A DNA stretch of 64,000 nt from Halomonas alkalisoli (GTDB taxonomy: Bacteria; Pseudomonadota; Gammaproteobacteria; Pseudomonadales; Halomonadaceae). Shown here piece after piece: positions 17,790 through 26,593 of this stretch (the stretch's first letter is position 1; each line of letters opens with the position of its first letter). The notes under the pieces are model-generated. The model was not told the DNA's origin. It saw nothing but the letters and a program-made list of their open reading frames with translations, and did not search any database. The stretch is from NCBI RefSeq assembly GCF_021412585.1, contig NZ_JAKCMI010000026.1, forward strand, positions 102,082 to 166,081, given 5' to 3'. The position numbers were made by a program, and so were the translations under genes.

Positions 17790-18905
17790 TTACCTGCTGT
17801 GCTTTTCCTTTTCGCCCAAGACGTGATTCACGGCATCAAGCACCTTGGCATCATGCTCTTGAGACGAAAATAAGGAGCGAATGAGCTTGCCGTTTAACTC
17901 CAACTTGTCGTTGGGAATTACCAGGAGTGAGCGCATACGGGTTAACCACTCCTCCTCGTCGAAGCCCTCAATCCGGTAACGTGGATCAAATGCGGTTTCC
18001 GGCAGCCCTCCAGTGGAAGCTACCAATACCGCACGATCTGCGCCTTGCGCTTCTATCGAGACACGACCGAAAGGTTCAGCCCAAAGTGATGGCACTAACC
18101 ATAACGCAGCAGAAGAAAACATAGCATCCCGGTCGGACGACCAGCCATGCCATGCAACATTTTCGGGAAGTGTGTCGGGTAAATCTCTGCTCTGGCCGTA
18201 GATAAGATAACGAAGATCAGGTGACCTGAGCGCAAGCTTTAACACAAAAGAGAGGCCCTTCTCGGGTCCGCGGGTGACAAACCCAACAGTCGATCGAGGA
18301 GTTGAGACGACCGAAGGGACTACATCACATGCCTGCTTCAAGACATATATTTTATGTTGATCCATTCGAAAGCGTGACGAGATTGCAGACCGCATAAAGT
18401 TGCTATTAGTGAGAACCGCGTCGGACCTACGCATGAGTCGCCGATCTTGAAACCGACGTACGGTCGCCTGTTTGCCAAGGTTTATCCTTTGGCGCACCGG
18501 CACCCAAGGACACAGCAGGCCAAAGTTTTCATATGCTCGCACAATAGCAATGCGGGCAGTAGCGGACGGGCAAACGTCAAATGCGGCGAGGGTCGAGGTA
18601 GTTGCCATAATGGCATCGGGAGCGTCTTCATGTTCAATAGCTGCGTTGACCTCTTTTCGAACAAAGTCAAGCCAATGTCGAATCAGTTGAGGTACCCGCC
18701 ACGCCGGCGCAGGCCGTATAACAACTCGAAATGGCTCATTAGAAAAATCTGTCACTTGCGCAGTACCATCAAACGATATAACTGTAACTGAGTACTCCCG
18801 GGCAAGCACGCGAAGCATGTTTAGGTTACTGATTGTTCCACCAGTATTGCCTATACTGCCAGGCGCCGGAAAGAATGGAAGAACTGCTAACAAGCGAATA
18901 ATCAT
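17790..18905 (-). CDS. Glycosyltransferase, GT-B fold (GT4-like)
   Basis: 371 residues. The N-terminal segment FFPAPGSIGNTGGTISNLNML is the acceptor-side glycine loop, and the C-terminal part has GFVTRGPEKGLSFVL, VPSLWAEPFGRVSIEAQGADR and VASTGGLPE, the donor-site pattern of GT4 enzymes. It is separated from the next gene by about 80 bp and preceded by a 305-bp AT-rich gap. Confidence 0.75.
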   Translation of the reverse strand: MIIRLLAVLPFFPAPGSIGNTGGTISNLNMLRVLAREYSVTVISFDGTAQVTDFSNEPFRVVIRPAPAWRVPQLIRHWLDFVRKEVNAAIEHEDAPDAIMATTSTLAAFDVCPSATARIAIVRAYENFGLLCPWVPVRQRINLGKQATVRRFQDRRLMRRSDAVLTNSNFMRSAISSRFRMDQHKIYVLKQACDVVPSVVSTPRSTVGFVTRGPEKGLSFVLKLALRSPDLRYLIYGQSRDLPDTLPENVAWHGWSSDRDAMFSSAALWLVPSLWAEPFGRVSIEAQGADRAVLVASTGGLPETAFDPRYRIEGFDEEEWLTRMRSLLVIPNDKLELNGKLIRSLFSSQEHDAKVLDAVNHVLGEKEKHSR

Positions 18906-19210
18906 TGCTTACCTTTTTGGGAGACATTTTCTTCAAATAAAATAAACCACCAGGAGCTTCTCTTAATTTAAAGTTTATAACCGTACAACCTCACAAACAA
19001 AAGTTTGGCTTCTTCGACCATCACCCCACTGCCCATTAGTTCTATTTTCTAGCCGCATTCAAGGACGACCTCAAGCTCCAAGTGCAAAAACTATTTTCTA
19101 GCTCACGAAGAGCTTGAAATAAATCATTCTTCTTAAGCAACCAATCCCCACACTGACAAAAAAAACATCAATTAAAGCCAAGGAATTAGCATGACTTAAA
19201 ATCAAGACCA
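18906..19210. other. AT-rich gap, no gene seen
   Basis: 305 bp between the ABC flippase gene and the downstream glycosyltransferase gene. It is AT-rich with no convincing reading frame. I see no clear terminator or promoter. It may mark a recombination junction between the conserved assembly genes (wzc, initiating transferase, flippase) and the variable glycosyltransferase block. Confidence 0.4.
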
Positions 19211-21022
19211 TCAAGCTCGGGCAGCCATCAACTTGAAAGTTTGATTTTTGTTCATTAACTCACGATAACTCCCTCGATCTACCACACATCCTTTTCTAAA
19301 CATATAGATGATATTGCATTTCTCTACAGTCGCCAGCCTATGGGCGATAATGATAATTGTCTTTTTCCCCAAAAACTTTTGTATGGAATCCATGATCAGC
19401 TTCTCGGAGATGCCATCCAGGGCGCTGGTGGCTTCGTCCATAATCAGCACCTCCGCATCGTGATAGAGGGCCCGGGCAATGCCGATTCGTTGGCGCTGAC
19501 CGCCGGAGAGCTGTACCCCCCGCTCCCCTACTCGAGTTTCCAGGCCATCGGGCAGCTCGCCCAGGAACTCATCCAGGTGTGCGAGGCTCGCGGCATGGCG
19601 TACCTTCTCATCATCAATGACATCAGGCGGCAAGCCGAAGCCGATATTCTCGCGGATGCTGCTGTCCGCCAGGAAGATCGACTGTGGCACGAAGCCCAAG
19701 GTGTTCTGCCAGGCACGCCGGTTGGCGGATGTTACCGGCTGGTCATCGACCAGCAGCCGCCCCTGCCCCGGTTCGACCAGCCCCATCAACAGGTCAATGG
19801 CGGTTGACTTGCCGGAGCCGGAGGCTCCCACCAGGCCGACCATCTGGTTGACCGAAATCTCCAGATCCACCCCCCTCAGCGCTGGCTCCAGCTTGCCAGG
19901 ATAGGTGAAGGTTACATTCTCGAGACGAATGGCATGACACGGCACCCAGCTGTCTTCCTGCGCATCAGGCGCCTGGTGACTCCGTGGCGTGTGTTGCACC
20001 CTGGCACTGGCGCGCAGGTCGTCCCGTAAGGCGTCGAAGGCCGCCAGGTTGCCGCGGATCTGCGAGATGCTGGTATAGACCTGCTGAAAGGCCGGCAACA
20101 GCTTGAAGCCCGCCAAGGCGTAGACGGAGAGCACCGGAAGGATGGTGCCGAGATTCCCCTGGTGGGCGGCCAGCAGGTAGAGAATCAGGAAGATCACGCT
20201 GCCGAAAGCCACCAGTTCCATGGCGTACCGTGGCGCCTGGCTCAATGCCTGGGTGGTGCCCTGTGCCTCGGCGAAACGCCCACTCGCGCCATCGAAACGG
20301 TCGGTGAACATCTGCTGGCGGCCGAGCAGCAGGGCATCCTTGATGCCACCGAAGCCTTCGGACATCAGCTTGAAGCGCAGCCGCTGGGCCTGGGAAATAG
20401 TCTTGCCGTTACGAATCAGTCGCCGCCGCACGGTGCGAAACAACAGCACATAGGCAATGAAGAAGATCGCCAGCCCCGCCAATGCCACCACCGGGTTGTA
20501 GAGAAAGATCACCACCGACATGAATACCGCCAGCACCAGCTTGGCGTTCATCTGCATCAGCGGGTTGATAATCTTAGAGGTGATGCGTTGGCACTCCTGA
20601 GCGATCTGGTTAGTCAGTTGGCTGCTGCTGCCACCGGCGTGAAACAGCCAGGTTTGGTGCATGTAATGCCGGTAGAGCCGACTGCTGAGCTCGGCGCCCA
20701 CTCGCGCGCCATACATGGAAAGGCGCCAGATGGTGTACATCGAGAGCAGCGCCGAACTCGTGAGCACAACCAGCACGCCGATCCCCATCCAGAACAGGAA
20801 GCCGTGGGGCTCCTCGAAGCCGCTGGCGCGATAGAGCTCGGCCATCATCCCCTCGCCCTTCAGCTGGTTCATGTCGCCCACCAAGGCCATGAAGGGACCG
20901 ATGGAGACCACGCCGGCGATCTCGGCGAGGGACATCAGTACCACCAGGAACTGCAGGCGCAGGAGCTTCTTGCGTTGCTCGGCGGTAAGCAGGGAATAGA
21001 GTTCTTTGAGTTGGAAGAGCAT
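19211..21022 (-). CDS. ABC transporter, lipid-linked glycan flippase (PglK/MsbA-like)
   Basis: 603 residues with the exporter layout: an N-terminal six-helix membrane domain (to ~residue 320) and a C-terminal ATPase. The ATPase has Walker A GASGSGKST, signature LSGGQRQRIGIARAL and Walker B VLIMDEATSALD. The frame opens from a TTG at 21040; ATG 21022 (MLFQLKELYSLL) matches family N-termini and is preferred. Family members PglK/WlaB and MsbA flip polyprenyl-linked oligosaccharides or lipid A. As no Wzx gene is seen, this is the likely flippase for the repeat unit. Confidence 0.8.
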   Translation of the reverse strand: MLFQLKELYSLLTAEQRKKLLRLQFLVVLMSLAEIAGVVSIGPFMALVGDMNQLKGEGMMAELYRASGFEEPHGFLFWMGIGVLVVLTSSALLSMYTIWRLSMYGARVGAELSSRLYRHYMHQTWLFHAGGSSSQLTNQIAQECQRITSKIINPLMQMNAKLVLAVFMSVVIFLYNPVVALAGLAIFFIAYVLLFRTVRRRLIRNGKTISQAQRLRFKLMSEGFGGIKDALLLGRQQMFTDRFDGASGRFAEAQGTTQALSQAPRYAMELVAFGSVIFLILYLLAAHQGNLGTILPVLSVYALAGFKLLPAFQQVYTSISQIRGNLAAFDALRDDLRASARVQHTPRSHQAPDAQEDSWVPCHAIRLENVTFTYPGKLEPALRGVDLEISVNQMVGLVGASGSGKSTAIDLLMGLVEPGQGRLLVDDQPVTSANRRAWQNTLGFVPQSIFLADSSIRENIGFGLPPDVIDDEKVRHAASLAHLDEFLGELPDGLETRVGERGVQLSGGQRQRIGIARALYHDAEVLIMDEATSALDGISEKLIMDSIQKFLGKKTIIIIAHRLATVEKCNIIYMFRKGCVVDRGSYRELMNKNQTFKLMAARA

Positions 21023-21058
21023 ATCAGGGCCGAGGGGCAAGGGCTGAGGGCCGAGGGC

Positions 21059-22357
21059 CTAACGACTGCCGAAACCGGTAAGCACGGTACGGATTGTGCG
21101 CATCACGATCAGCAGGTCGAGCCAGAACGAAATGTTCTTGATGTAGTAGAAGTCGTATTCCAGCTTGCAGTTCATGCCGTCAACCTCGGCGGCGTACCCC
21201 TGCTCCACCTGGGCCCAGCCGGAAATGCCGGGTCGCACCACGTGGCGATAATGAAAGAACGGAACGTCCTTCTGATACCAATTGGCCAAGTCCATGGATT
21301 CCGGACGTGGGCCGATCAGGCTCATGTCTCCCTTAAGCACATTGAATAGCTGGGGCAACTCATCCACTCGATACTTACGGATCACCTTGCCCACGCGGGT
21401 GATGCGCGGATCATCGCTATCCACGGTATAGCCGATTCCCTGCTGACCGATGAACATGCTGCGGAACTTGTAGACGGTAAAAGGCCGACACTGAAAGCCC
21501 ATGCGCTGCTGAGTGAAGAGAACCGGTCCCTCGCTCTCCAGGCGAATGGCGAGTGCGGTGATAGCCATCAGTGGCAGGGTCACAGGAAGGGTTATCACAA
21601 CGGTGGACAGGTCCAGGCAGCGCTTGAGCACCTCGTAGCCCTCATCCGGATGCAGGCTGCCATAGCGATTCTCGTAGAGATGACCAAGCTGCACTCTGCC
21701 GGTCAACCACTCGTAGGTAGTGGTTGCGTGGTACACGGGAATACGGCGAAGCGTACAGTCGGCCAGGAAGCGCTCCCACTCCGACGGTAGATCGTCGTAC
21801 AAGTCGGCAACCACGCCATCCACGCCGACATTGCCCAGTGCCGGGGTGCCCAGGCTGTGCCAGTCGACGCCGTGGTTATGGCAAAGGCTAGGCGCCTTGC
21901 CGAAGGGCACCACGGCGAGCTTGATCACCTTGAAATGCCGTTCGATCCAGTAGCCGACGGTACCGTATAGCATCGTGAGTAGGTAACCGACGAGATAGAG
22001 CTCATTAAGCACCTCGCTTTCTGAGATGAGCACCACCAAGTAGGGTATCGCGAAGCAAACGGAGGTGGCCGGAATACTCAGTAGATAGGCACAGGCTCCG
22101 GGTAGTCGCCCCATTCGCTGCACGGTCGTGATCGACCACCAGTAGGCTAGCGCCGTGAGCAGAAAGGTGAGCCACTGGGCCTGGTCGGCAGTGAGCCAAA
22201 AGCTGCCGCCCTGGCTAACCAGTGTAGGCATCAGAACAGCGAAAACCAAGCCTAGCCACAGCTGCAACTTACCATTAAGAAGCAGCCTTCTGACAAGATG
22301 TGATTGCCGCCCTTGACTCGGGTAGACGGTGCTAACAGTTGTCATGACATTATCCAT
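21059..22357 (-). CDS. Polyprenyl-phosphate sugar-phosphate transferase (initiating enzyme, WcaJ/WbaP type)
   Basis: 432 residues. Four to five N-terminal hydrophobic segments are followed by a CoA-binding-like region and, from ~residue 235, the bacterial sugar-transferase domain. KRCLDLSTVVITLPVTLPL is the membrane re-entrant helix, and VYKFRSM, VDELPQLFNVLKGDMSLIGPRPE and PGISGWAQV follow. It transfers a hexose-1-phosphate to undecaprenyl phosphate to begin repeat-unit assembly. Initiation might use ATG 22345 instead of 22357. It is the second gene of the operon after wzc. Confidence 0.9.
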   Translation of the reverse strand: MDNVMTTVSTVYPSQGRQSHLVRRLLLNGKLQLWLGLVFAVLMPTLVSQGGSFWLTADQAQWLTFLLTALAYWWSITTVQRMGRLPGACAYLLSIPATSVCFAIPYLVVLISESEVLNELYLVGYLLTMLYGTVGYWIERHFKVIKLAVVPFGKAPSLCHNHGVDWHSLGTPALGNVGVDGVVADLYDDLPSEWERFLADCTLRRIPVYHATTTYEWLTGRVQLGHLYENRYGSLHPDEGYEVLKRCLDLSTVVITLPVTLPLMAITALAIRLESEGPVLFTQQRMGFQCRPFTVYKFRSMFIGQQGIGYTVDSDDPRITRVGKVIRKYRVDELPQLFNVLKGDMSLIGPRPESMDLANWYQKDVPFFHYRHVVRPGISGWAQVEQGYAAEVDGMNCKLEYDFYYIKNISFWLDLLIVMRTIRTVLTGFGSR

Positions 22358-22394
22358 CGGCTGGTGGCAATCAACCGGTTTCTTGTATTATTTT

Positions 22395-24569
22395 TTATTT
22401 ATAAGCGTATGCATAATAACTGTATTTAGTGGATGCCTTTCGGCGCATCGCATTGAGGATGGCACCTTTAAGGAAGAGGCCGCTGGTCTCTAGTTTCTCC
22501 ACCGTGGCCTGTATCTCACCCGGCGGGGTCATGCCGAAACGTGCCACGAGCAGGCTCGTGCCGACGTGCTTTCCAATGATGGCGGCATCGGTCACCGCGA
22601 GGACTGGCGGTGTGTCGATGACCACCAGGTCGTAGCGGGACGAAAGGTCCACCATCAACTGGGAAAAGCTGGGCTGCATTAGCAACTCGGACGGATTAGA
22701 CGGAGTCTGGCCACGGGCGATGTATTCCAGCCCGTTCACCGCGGTGCTGCGGATCGCGTCTGTCAAGGTCAACTTTCCATCAAGCAGCTCGGAAAGCCCG
22801 CCTTCGCTGTCGCCATGAAAGACATGGTGTACATGCCCTTTACGCATGTCGCCGTCGATAACCAGCACTTTCTGGCCAGCCTGGGCACAGACCGCAGCCA
22901 GGTTGACACTGATGAAGCTTTTGCCGACCGCCGGCGAGGAGCTCGTCAGCATCAGCCGATTATCACCTGCCTCGAGCATGGCGAAATGCAGACTGGTACG
23001 CAGACTTCGCAGTGCCTCGATGGAGAGGTCAGACGGGCTTCGCAGCGCCAGCAGGTCAGACAGGCCTGCGCGCGTGAAGCGGTGGGCCTTGGAGCTTCTG
23101 GAGAGCTTGGTTTGCTCCCCGGAGAGAGGGACGGTGGCATAGACGGGAAGGCCCAGCTCCTCTAGCTGCCGGGGTGTCTCGATACCCCGATTGAGCAGGT
23201 AACGGGCCATGACAATGGCAATGGCAACGAGCAGGCCCGTGATCAGGCTCACTATCATGTTCCGACTCGAACGCGGCTCGATAGGCGAAGGTTGGACGAC
23301 AGCACGGTCGAGGATCCTGACATTGCCAACGGTACCCGCCTGGACCAGACGCATTTCCTGCTGCTTGTTGAGCAGCTGGACATAGATCTCCTGATTGACG
23401 CGCGCCGACCGCTCCAGCCGAAGAATCTCCTGCTGGGTCTCAGGGAGGTCCATGATGCGCTCTTCCAGCTCTGCCTTGTTTACCTCCAGTTGCTGTTTCT
23501 TTTCCAGCAGCGCCCGGTAGGTGGGGTGGCTACTGGTGAACCGTTGCCCTAGCTCGGCTCGCTGGAACTCAATATCTGCCAGCTGGTTCTCAAACGCTAC
23601 CAGTCTTTTCAGCATGGTTTCGGTCTGGAAGTCCAGGTCGACGGAATCGCGCTGGGCGCGATAATTGTTCAAGTTAGTTTCGGACGCAGCGAGCTGATCA
23701 CCAACCTGGGGAAGCTGCTCCTCGAGGAACTCCAGCTGGCGGTCGGCCTCGGCGGATTGACGTTCGATATTCTGAGCCAGGAAGACCTGCATGATGGTGT
23801 TGAGCGTGTCCTCGATCTGCACCTTGTCCTGACCGGTCAGGCGAAGATTGACCAGCCACTCGCCTTTCGCCTGGTCGCTGCTCAAGCGCGACTTTAGCGC
23901 GTTGATCGCACTCAAGTGGGTGCTCCGATAGAGCAGGAACTCGGCGCCTGGATGCGCCTCGATGCGCTGCACGAACAACCGATAACCATCATCGCTGTGC
24001 ACCGTCTGGCCGGCCTCGCCGGTCAACAGAACACGTTCCCCCTGCCGCAAGACGTACCCCCCATCGCCTATCGATTGGATGATATAGGGCCCTGAATCCG
24101 CCCCATCGGGCACCTCGAAGCGCGACACCTCAGCAAATTCATTGGCCCATACATAGGGCTGGTCACGCATGAAGGACGGCACGGACACGCCCTTATTGAC
24201 CAGAAAGTCACCGAGGAAGGGCAAGCGCCTGGGTGAGACCCGGATGGTCAGGTTTTGACGATCGACGGCCTCACCCAGCACCATTCTCGATTTCAGGATG
24301 CCGATCTCGGTCAGGGTTCGGTTCTTCTCGATGCCCACCTGCCCCGGCATACCAGGCAGGTTGATCAACGAGCCATTCGCGCTTTCCACCTGGACGAGCG
24401 AATCGGCACTGTAGATGCGGGGCTGCGAGCCGGTATACAGATACCCACCAATGCCAAATAGAAACACCACCCAAATAATCAGCCATTTATGATCGACCAG
24501 CCACCCAACGAAGTGGCCAATATCGATATCCGGCACGGGGGATGATGACGATGAGAACTTATCTGTCAC
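22395..24569 (-). CDS. wzc: Wzc-like polysaccharide co-polymerase and tyrosine autokinase
   Basis: 724 residues from GTG 24569 (TDKFSSSSS), which follows AAGGA at 6 nt; an upstream GTG at 24593 is weaker. A first membrane segment lies near residues 27-47 (WLIIWVVFLFGIGGYLY), then a periplasmic Wzz domain with coiled coil, and a second membrane segment near 425-445 (NMIVSLITGLLVAIAIVMA). The cytoplasmic BY-kinase domain has Walker A SSPAVGKS near 545, Walker A' VLVIDGDMRKG and Walker B LVVIDTPPV. The C-terminus is a cluster of five tyrosines (YSYYAYAY). It controls chain length and export by cyclic autophosphorylation. Wza and Wzb partners are not in the window. Confidence 0.9.
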   Translation of the reverse strand: MTDKFSSSSSPVPDIDIGHFVGWLVDHKWLIIWVVFLFGIGGYLYTGSQPRIYSADSLVQVESANGSLINLPGMPGQVGIEKNRTLTEIGILKSRMVLGEAVDRQNLTIRVSPRRLPFLGDFLVNKGVSVPSFMRDQPYVWANEFAEVSRFEVPDGADSGPYIIQSIGDGGYVLRQGERVLLTGEAGQTVHSDDGYRLFVQRIEAHPGAEFLLYRSTHLSAINALKSRLSSDQAKGEWLVNLRLTGQDKVQIEDTLNTIMQVFLAQNIERQSAEADRQLEFLEEQLPQVGDQLAASETNLNNYRAQRDSVDLDFQTETMLKRLVAFENQLADIEFQRAELGQRFTSSHPTYRALLEKKQQLEVNKAELEERIMDLPETQQEILRLERSARVNQEIYVQLLNKQQEMRLVQAGTVGNVRILDRAVVQPSPIEPRSSRNMIVSLITGLLVAIAIVMARYLLNRGIETPRQLEELGLPVYATVPLSGEQTKLSRSSKAHRFTRAGLSDLLALRSPSDLSIEALRSLRTSLHFAMLEAGDNRLMLTSSSPAVGKSFISVNLAAVCAQAGQKVLVIDGDMRKGHVHHVFHGDSEGGLSELLDGKLTLTDAIRSTAVNGLEYIARGQTPSNPSELLMQPSFSQLMVDLSSRYDLVVIDTPPVLAVTDAAIIGKHVGTSLLVARFGMTPPGEIQATVEKLETSGLFLKGAILNAMRRKASTKYSYYAYAYK

Positions 24570-24600
24570 GGGGCGTCCTTCATGGTGGGACACGTCAGGC

Positions 24601-24612
24601 CACGCTACCGCC
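24601..24612 (-). promoter_or_regulatory. ops element (RfaH recruitment site) within a JUMPStart-like leader
   Basis: The minus strand reads GGCGGTAGCGTG, the ops consensus, preceded by GG as in JUMPStart sequences (CAGGGGCGGTAGCGTG). It lies 32-43 nt upstream of the wzc GTG, in the leader of the long polysaccharide operon. RfaH-type NusG paralogues load at ops on paused polymerase and suppress termination over long surface-glycan operons. This supports reading the ~24 kb of minus-strand genes below it as one transcription unit. Confidence 0.8.
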
Positions 24613-25335
24613 CCAAGGTAACTAGCGTATCCCTGAGGCCGTTATTAGTTGTCATTGTGTAACAAAGGCTAGTTGATTCTGGCCAATGAAGGCCGGCATT
24701 ATTAGCATGGAATATTTCCTGAAAAGGGTTGATAAAAAATTGCCTTTGATTTAATCAATCGACTAACCTGATCCCTTTTATCTTATAGCCTGCATCATTT
24801 AAAACCAGCACAAAACACCATTATCAGCTATATAAAAAAAGTATGAGCGCATGAGAAAAAATCTGTATGAACCCCGTTAAAGTCAGGTTATTGAGCTCAC
24901 TAACCACCTACCTCCTTATTATCGGTTTTTTGACGTTTTATGTGGATTTGGCCTCCTTGGACAGGCGGACCACCGGGTACATCTGCGAGACGTGGTTGAC
25001 CATGTTTCGGTAGCGTCGTGCGCGTGGCCTGGCTGGCTGGAATGACTGATCGCACCCAGCAATCATGGGCAGCGATCCATGCGAACATTCGGGCCTCGAA
25101 GGCTCCGGGCTAATTAATCCAATGTGAGTTATACCGGCGCTGCGCCAAGCCGGTTGGGAGAAAACCGGCCTTTCGCCTCATACTCCAGGCCGTGGAGCGT
25201 ATCAGCCTCAAGTTCGAGACACTGCCCATGCGTTGACCAGCGTCGCCTGACGGCTCAGTTGACGCTGGCACTGACCAGCCTGATCGCAAGTCAGCCACTG
25301 CCCTACTGTCCAGCAACAGGGGGGATGGCGATGAC
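24613..25335. other. Promoter region of the polysaccharide operon and unrecognised remnant
   Basis: About 720 bp. The 24640-24900 part is AT-rich and should contain the wzc operon promoter and the rest of the leader; no single -35/-10 pair stands out. The 24900-25330 part is GC-richer with only short broken frames that I cannot assign. A 7-bp hairpin (GCCGGTT/AACCGGC) sits near 25150 but lacks a U-tract on either strand, so I do not call it a terminator. Confidence 0.45.
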
Positions 25336-26382
25336 TCAAGTGCTTTCGCGGGCCGTGAGCTCGTAGCCAATGTCCACTCGGGACGCCGATGGCTTCCCAC
25401 CCTCGAGTCTGGACAGCAACAACCTGGCAGCCTCGACCCCCATCTCGTATCGCGGGACGGTCACGGTCGAAAGCCGTGGGGTAAGATGCTCGCCCAGCGA
25501 CAGCCCAAGGTAGCCGCCAATGGCGATCTCCTCAGGCACCCGGATCCCCCGCCGATTGGCCTCCAAAAGCGCTCCGGCGGCCAGATTATCGTTGGCAAAA
25601 TGGAGTGCCTCCAGGTCAGGCCGAGTTGCCAGCGCCTCCAGGAACAAGCGACGCCCTGCCTCATAGGATGACGGCTCCTCGCGACGAAACAGTAGATCGC
25701 ACTCCACACCCGCCGTCTCCAACACCCGCCGATGCCCCTCGAAACGCTGCATGGCTCGGTAGTCTCGATCCATCCCGGTTCCGAGGTAGGCGATGCGCTG
25801 GAAGCCTCGAGTCAGAAGGTGCTGTGCCATGCAGGCCCCGACCGCATGGCTGTCCACGCCGACATTCATGTCAATACACTCGTCGCCGAGTTCCATGATC
25901 TCGACGACGGGACGCCCCCAGCCCCTCAGGCGGCGTGCAGTGCGGTCGTGATGGCGAAGACCGGTCAAGATGACGCCAGACGGCGAATAGCCAAGTACCG
26001 AGTCGACCAGGCTCGCCTCGCGATCCAGGTCGAAGTCGGTCGAGCCCAGCAGCACCTGGTATCCAGCCTGTTCAAAGGTCTGCTGAATGCCGTGAATGAC
26101 CTCGATAAAGGTCAAGATCGACAGCGACGGTACGACAACGGGAATCATCCGCATCTCCGCCGATGCCAGGCCACCAGCAACCAGGTTGGGCACATAGCCA
26201 AGGTTGGCCACGGCCTGATTAATGCGCTCGCGCAGTTTGGGCGACACACGCTCGGGCGTATTGAGGGCACGAGACACGGTAATCGGTGCCACCCCGGCCT
26301 CCGATGCCACATCTTGGATCGTCACACGATCCGAGCCGCGGTGGCGCCGCCGCTCTCGCGTTACGGGACTCTGTTTCACCAT
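25336..26382 (-). CDS. LacI-family transcriptional regulator (GntR-like sugar-acid type)
   Basis: 348 residues. The helix-turn-helix is at ~residues 20-42 (VTIQDVASEAGVAPITVSRAL), followed by the hinge helix and NLVAGGLA. The rest is a periplasmic-binding-protein-like effector domain (SPSGVILTGLRH, NDNLAAGALLEANRRG, VPEEIAIGGYLG). Start ATG 26382 has AGGAG upstream. It is divergent from the TRAP/RuBisCO-like operon. The perfect palindrome in the shared intergenic region is its likely operator, so it probably represses that operon until a sugar acid or derivative binds. Confidence 0.88.
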   Translation of the reverse strand: MVKQSPVTRERRRHRGSDRVTIQDVASEAGVAPITVSRALNTPERVSPKLRERINQAVANLGYVPNLVAGGLASAEMRMIPVVVPSLSILTFIEVIHGIQQTFEQAGYQVLLGSTDFDLDREASLVDSVLGYSPSGVILTGLRHHDRTARRLRGWGRPVVEIMELGDECIDMNVGVDSHAVGACMAQHLLTRGFQRIAYLGTGMDRDYRAMQRFEGHRRVLETAGVECDLLFRREEPSSYEAGRRLFLEALATRPDLEALHFANDNLAAGALLEANRRGIRVPEEIAIGGYLGLSLGEHLTPRLSTVTVPRYEMGVEAARLLLSRLEGGKPSASRVDIGYELTAREST

Positions 26383-26438
26383 GGCTCTCCTTGAGGATGC
26401 GTCTTCTTATGTTCTCATTCTAAGGGATAATAAGCGAA

Positions 26439-26454
26439 ATGGTAGCGCTACCAT
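26439..26454. promoter_or_regulatory. LacI-family operator (perfect palindrome)
   Basis: ATGGTAGCGCTACCAT is a perfect 16-bp palindrome with the central CG typical of GntR/GalR-type LacI-family operators (core GGTAGCGCTACC). It lies between the divergent regulator gene and the TRAP binding-protein gene, 140 bp before the latter's ATG and 57 bp before the regulator's ATG. It could control both directions. Confidence 0.8.
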
Positions 26455-26593
26455 AAAACCCGTGCTAGCTTTTTTGGAGTGGCCCGAATCACATGGATCC
26501 GATCTCAAATGTCGTGATGCACGCCTTTTCAGGTCCAACGTCAGGATGAACCGAAGACGCCACTCATACTGAATTCCCAAAGGGGTACGCCAG

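Noticed and set aside
20162..21349. 395-codon plus-strand frame opposite the ABC flippase
   Set aside because: Composition is typical of an antisense shadow (His, Gln, Glu runs), and both genes underneath have full family motifs.
24900..25088. Possible 62-codon minus-strand gene in the wzc-LacI gap
   Set aside because: No ribosome-binding site and no recognisable sequence; likely chance openness or a decayed remnant.
25147..25170. GCCGGTT/AACCGGC hairpin as terminator of the LacI gene
   Set aside because: No U-tract follows on either strand and the stem is only 7 bp.
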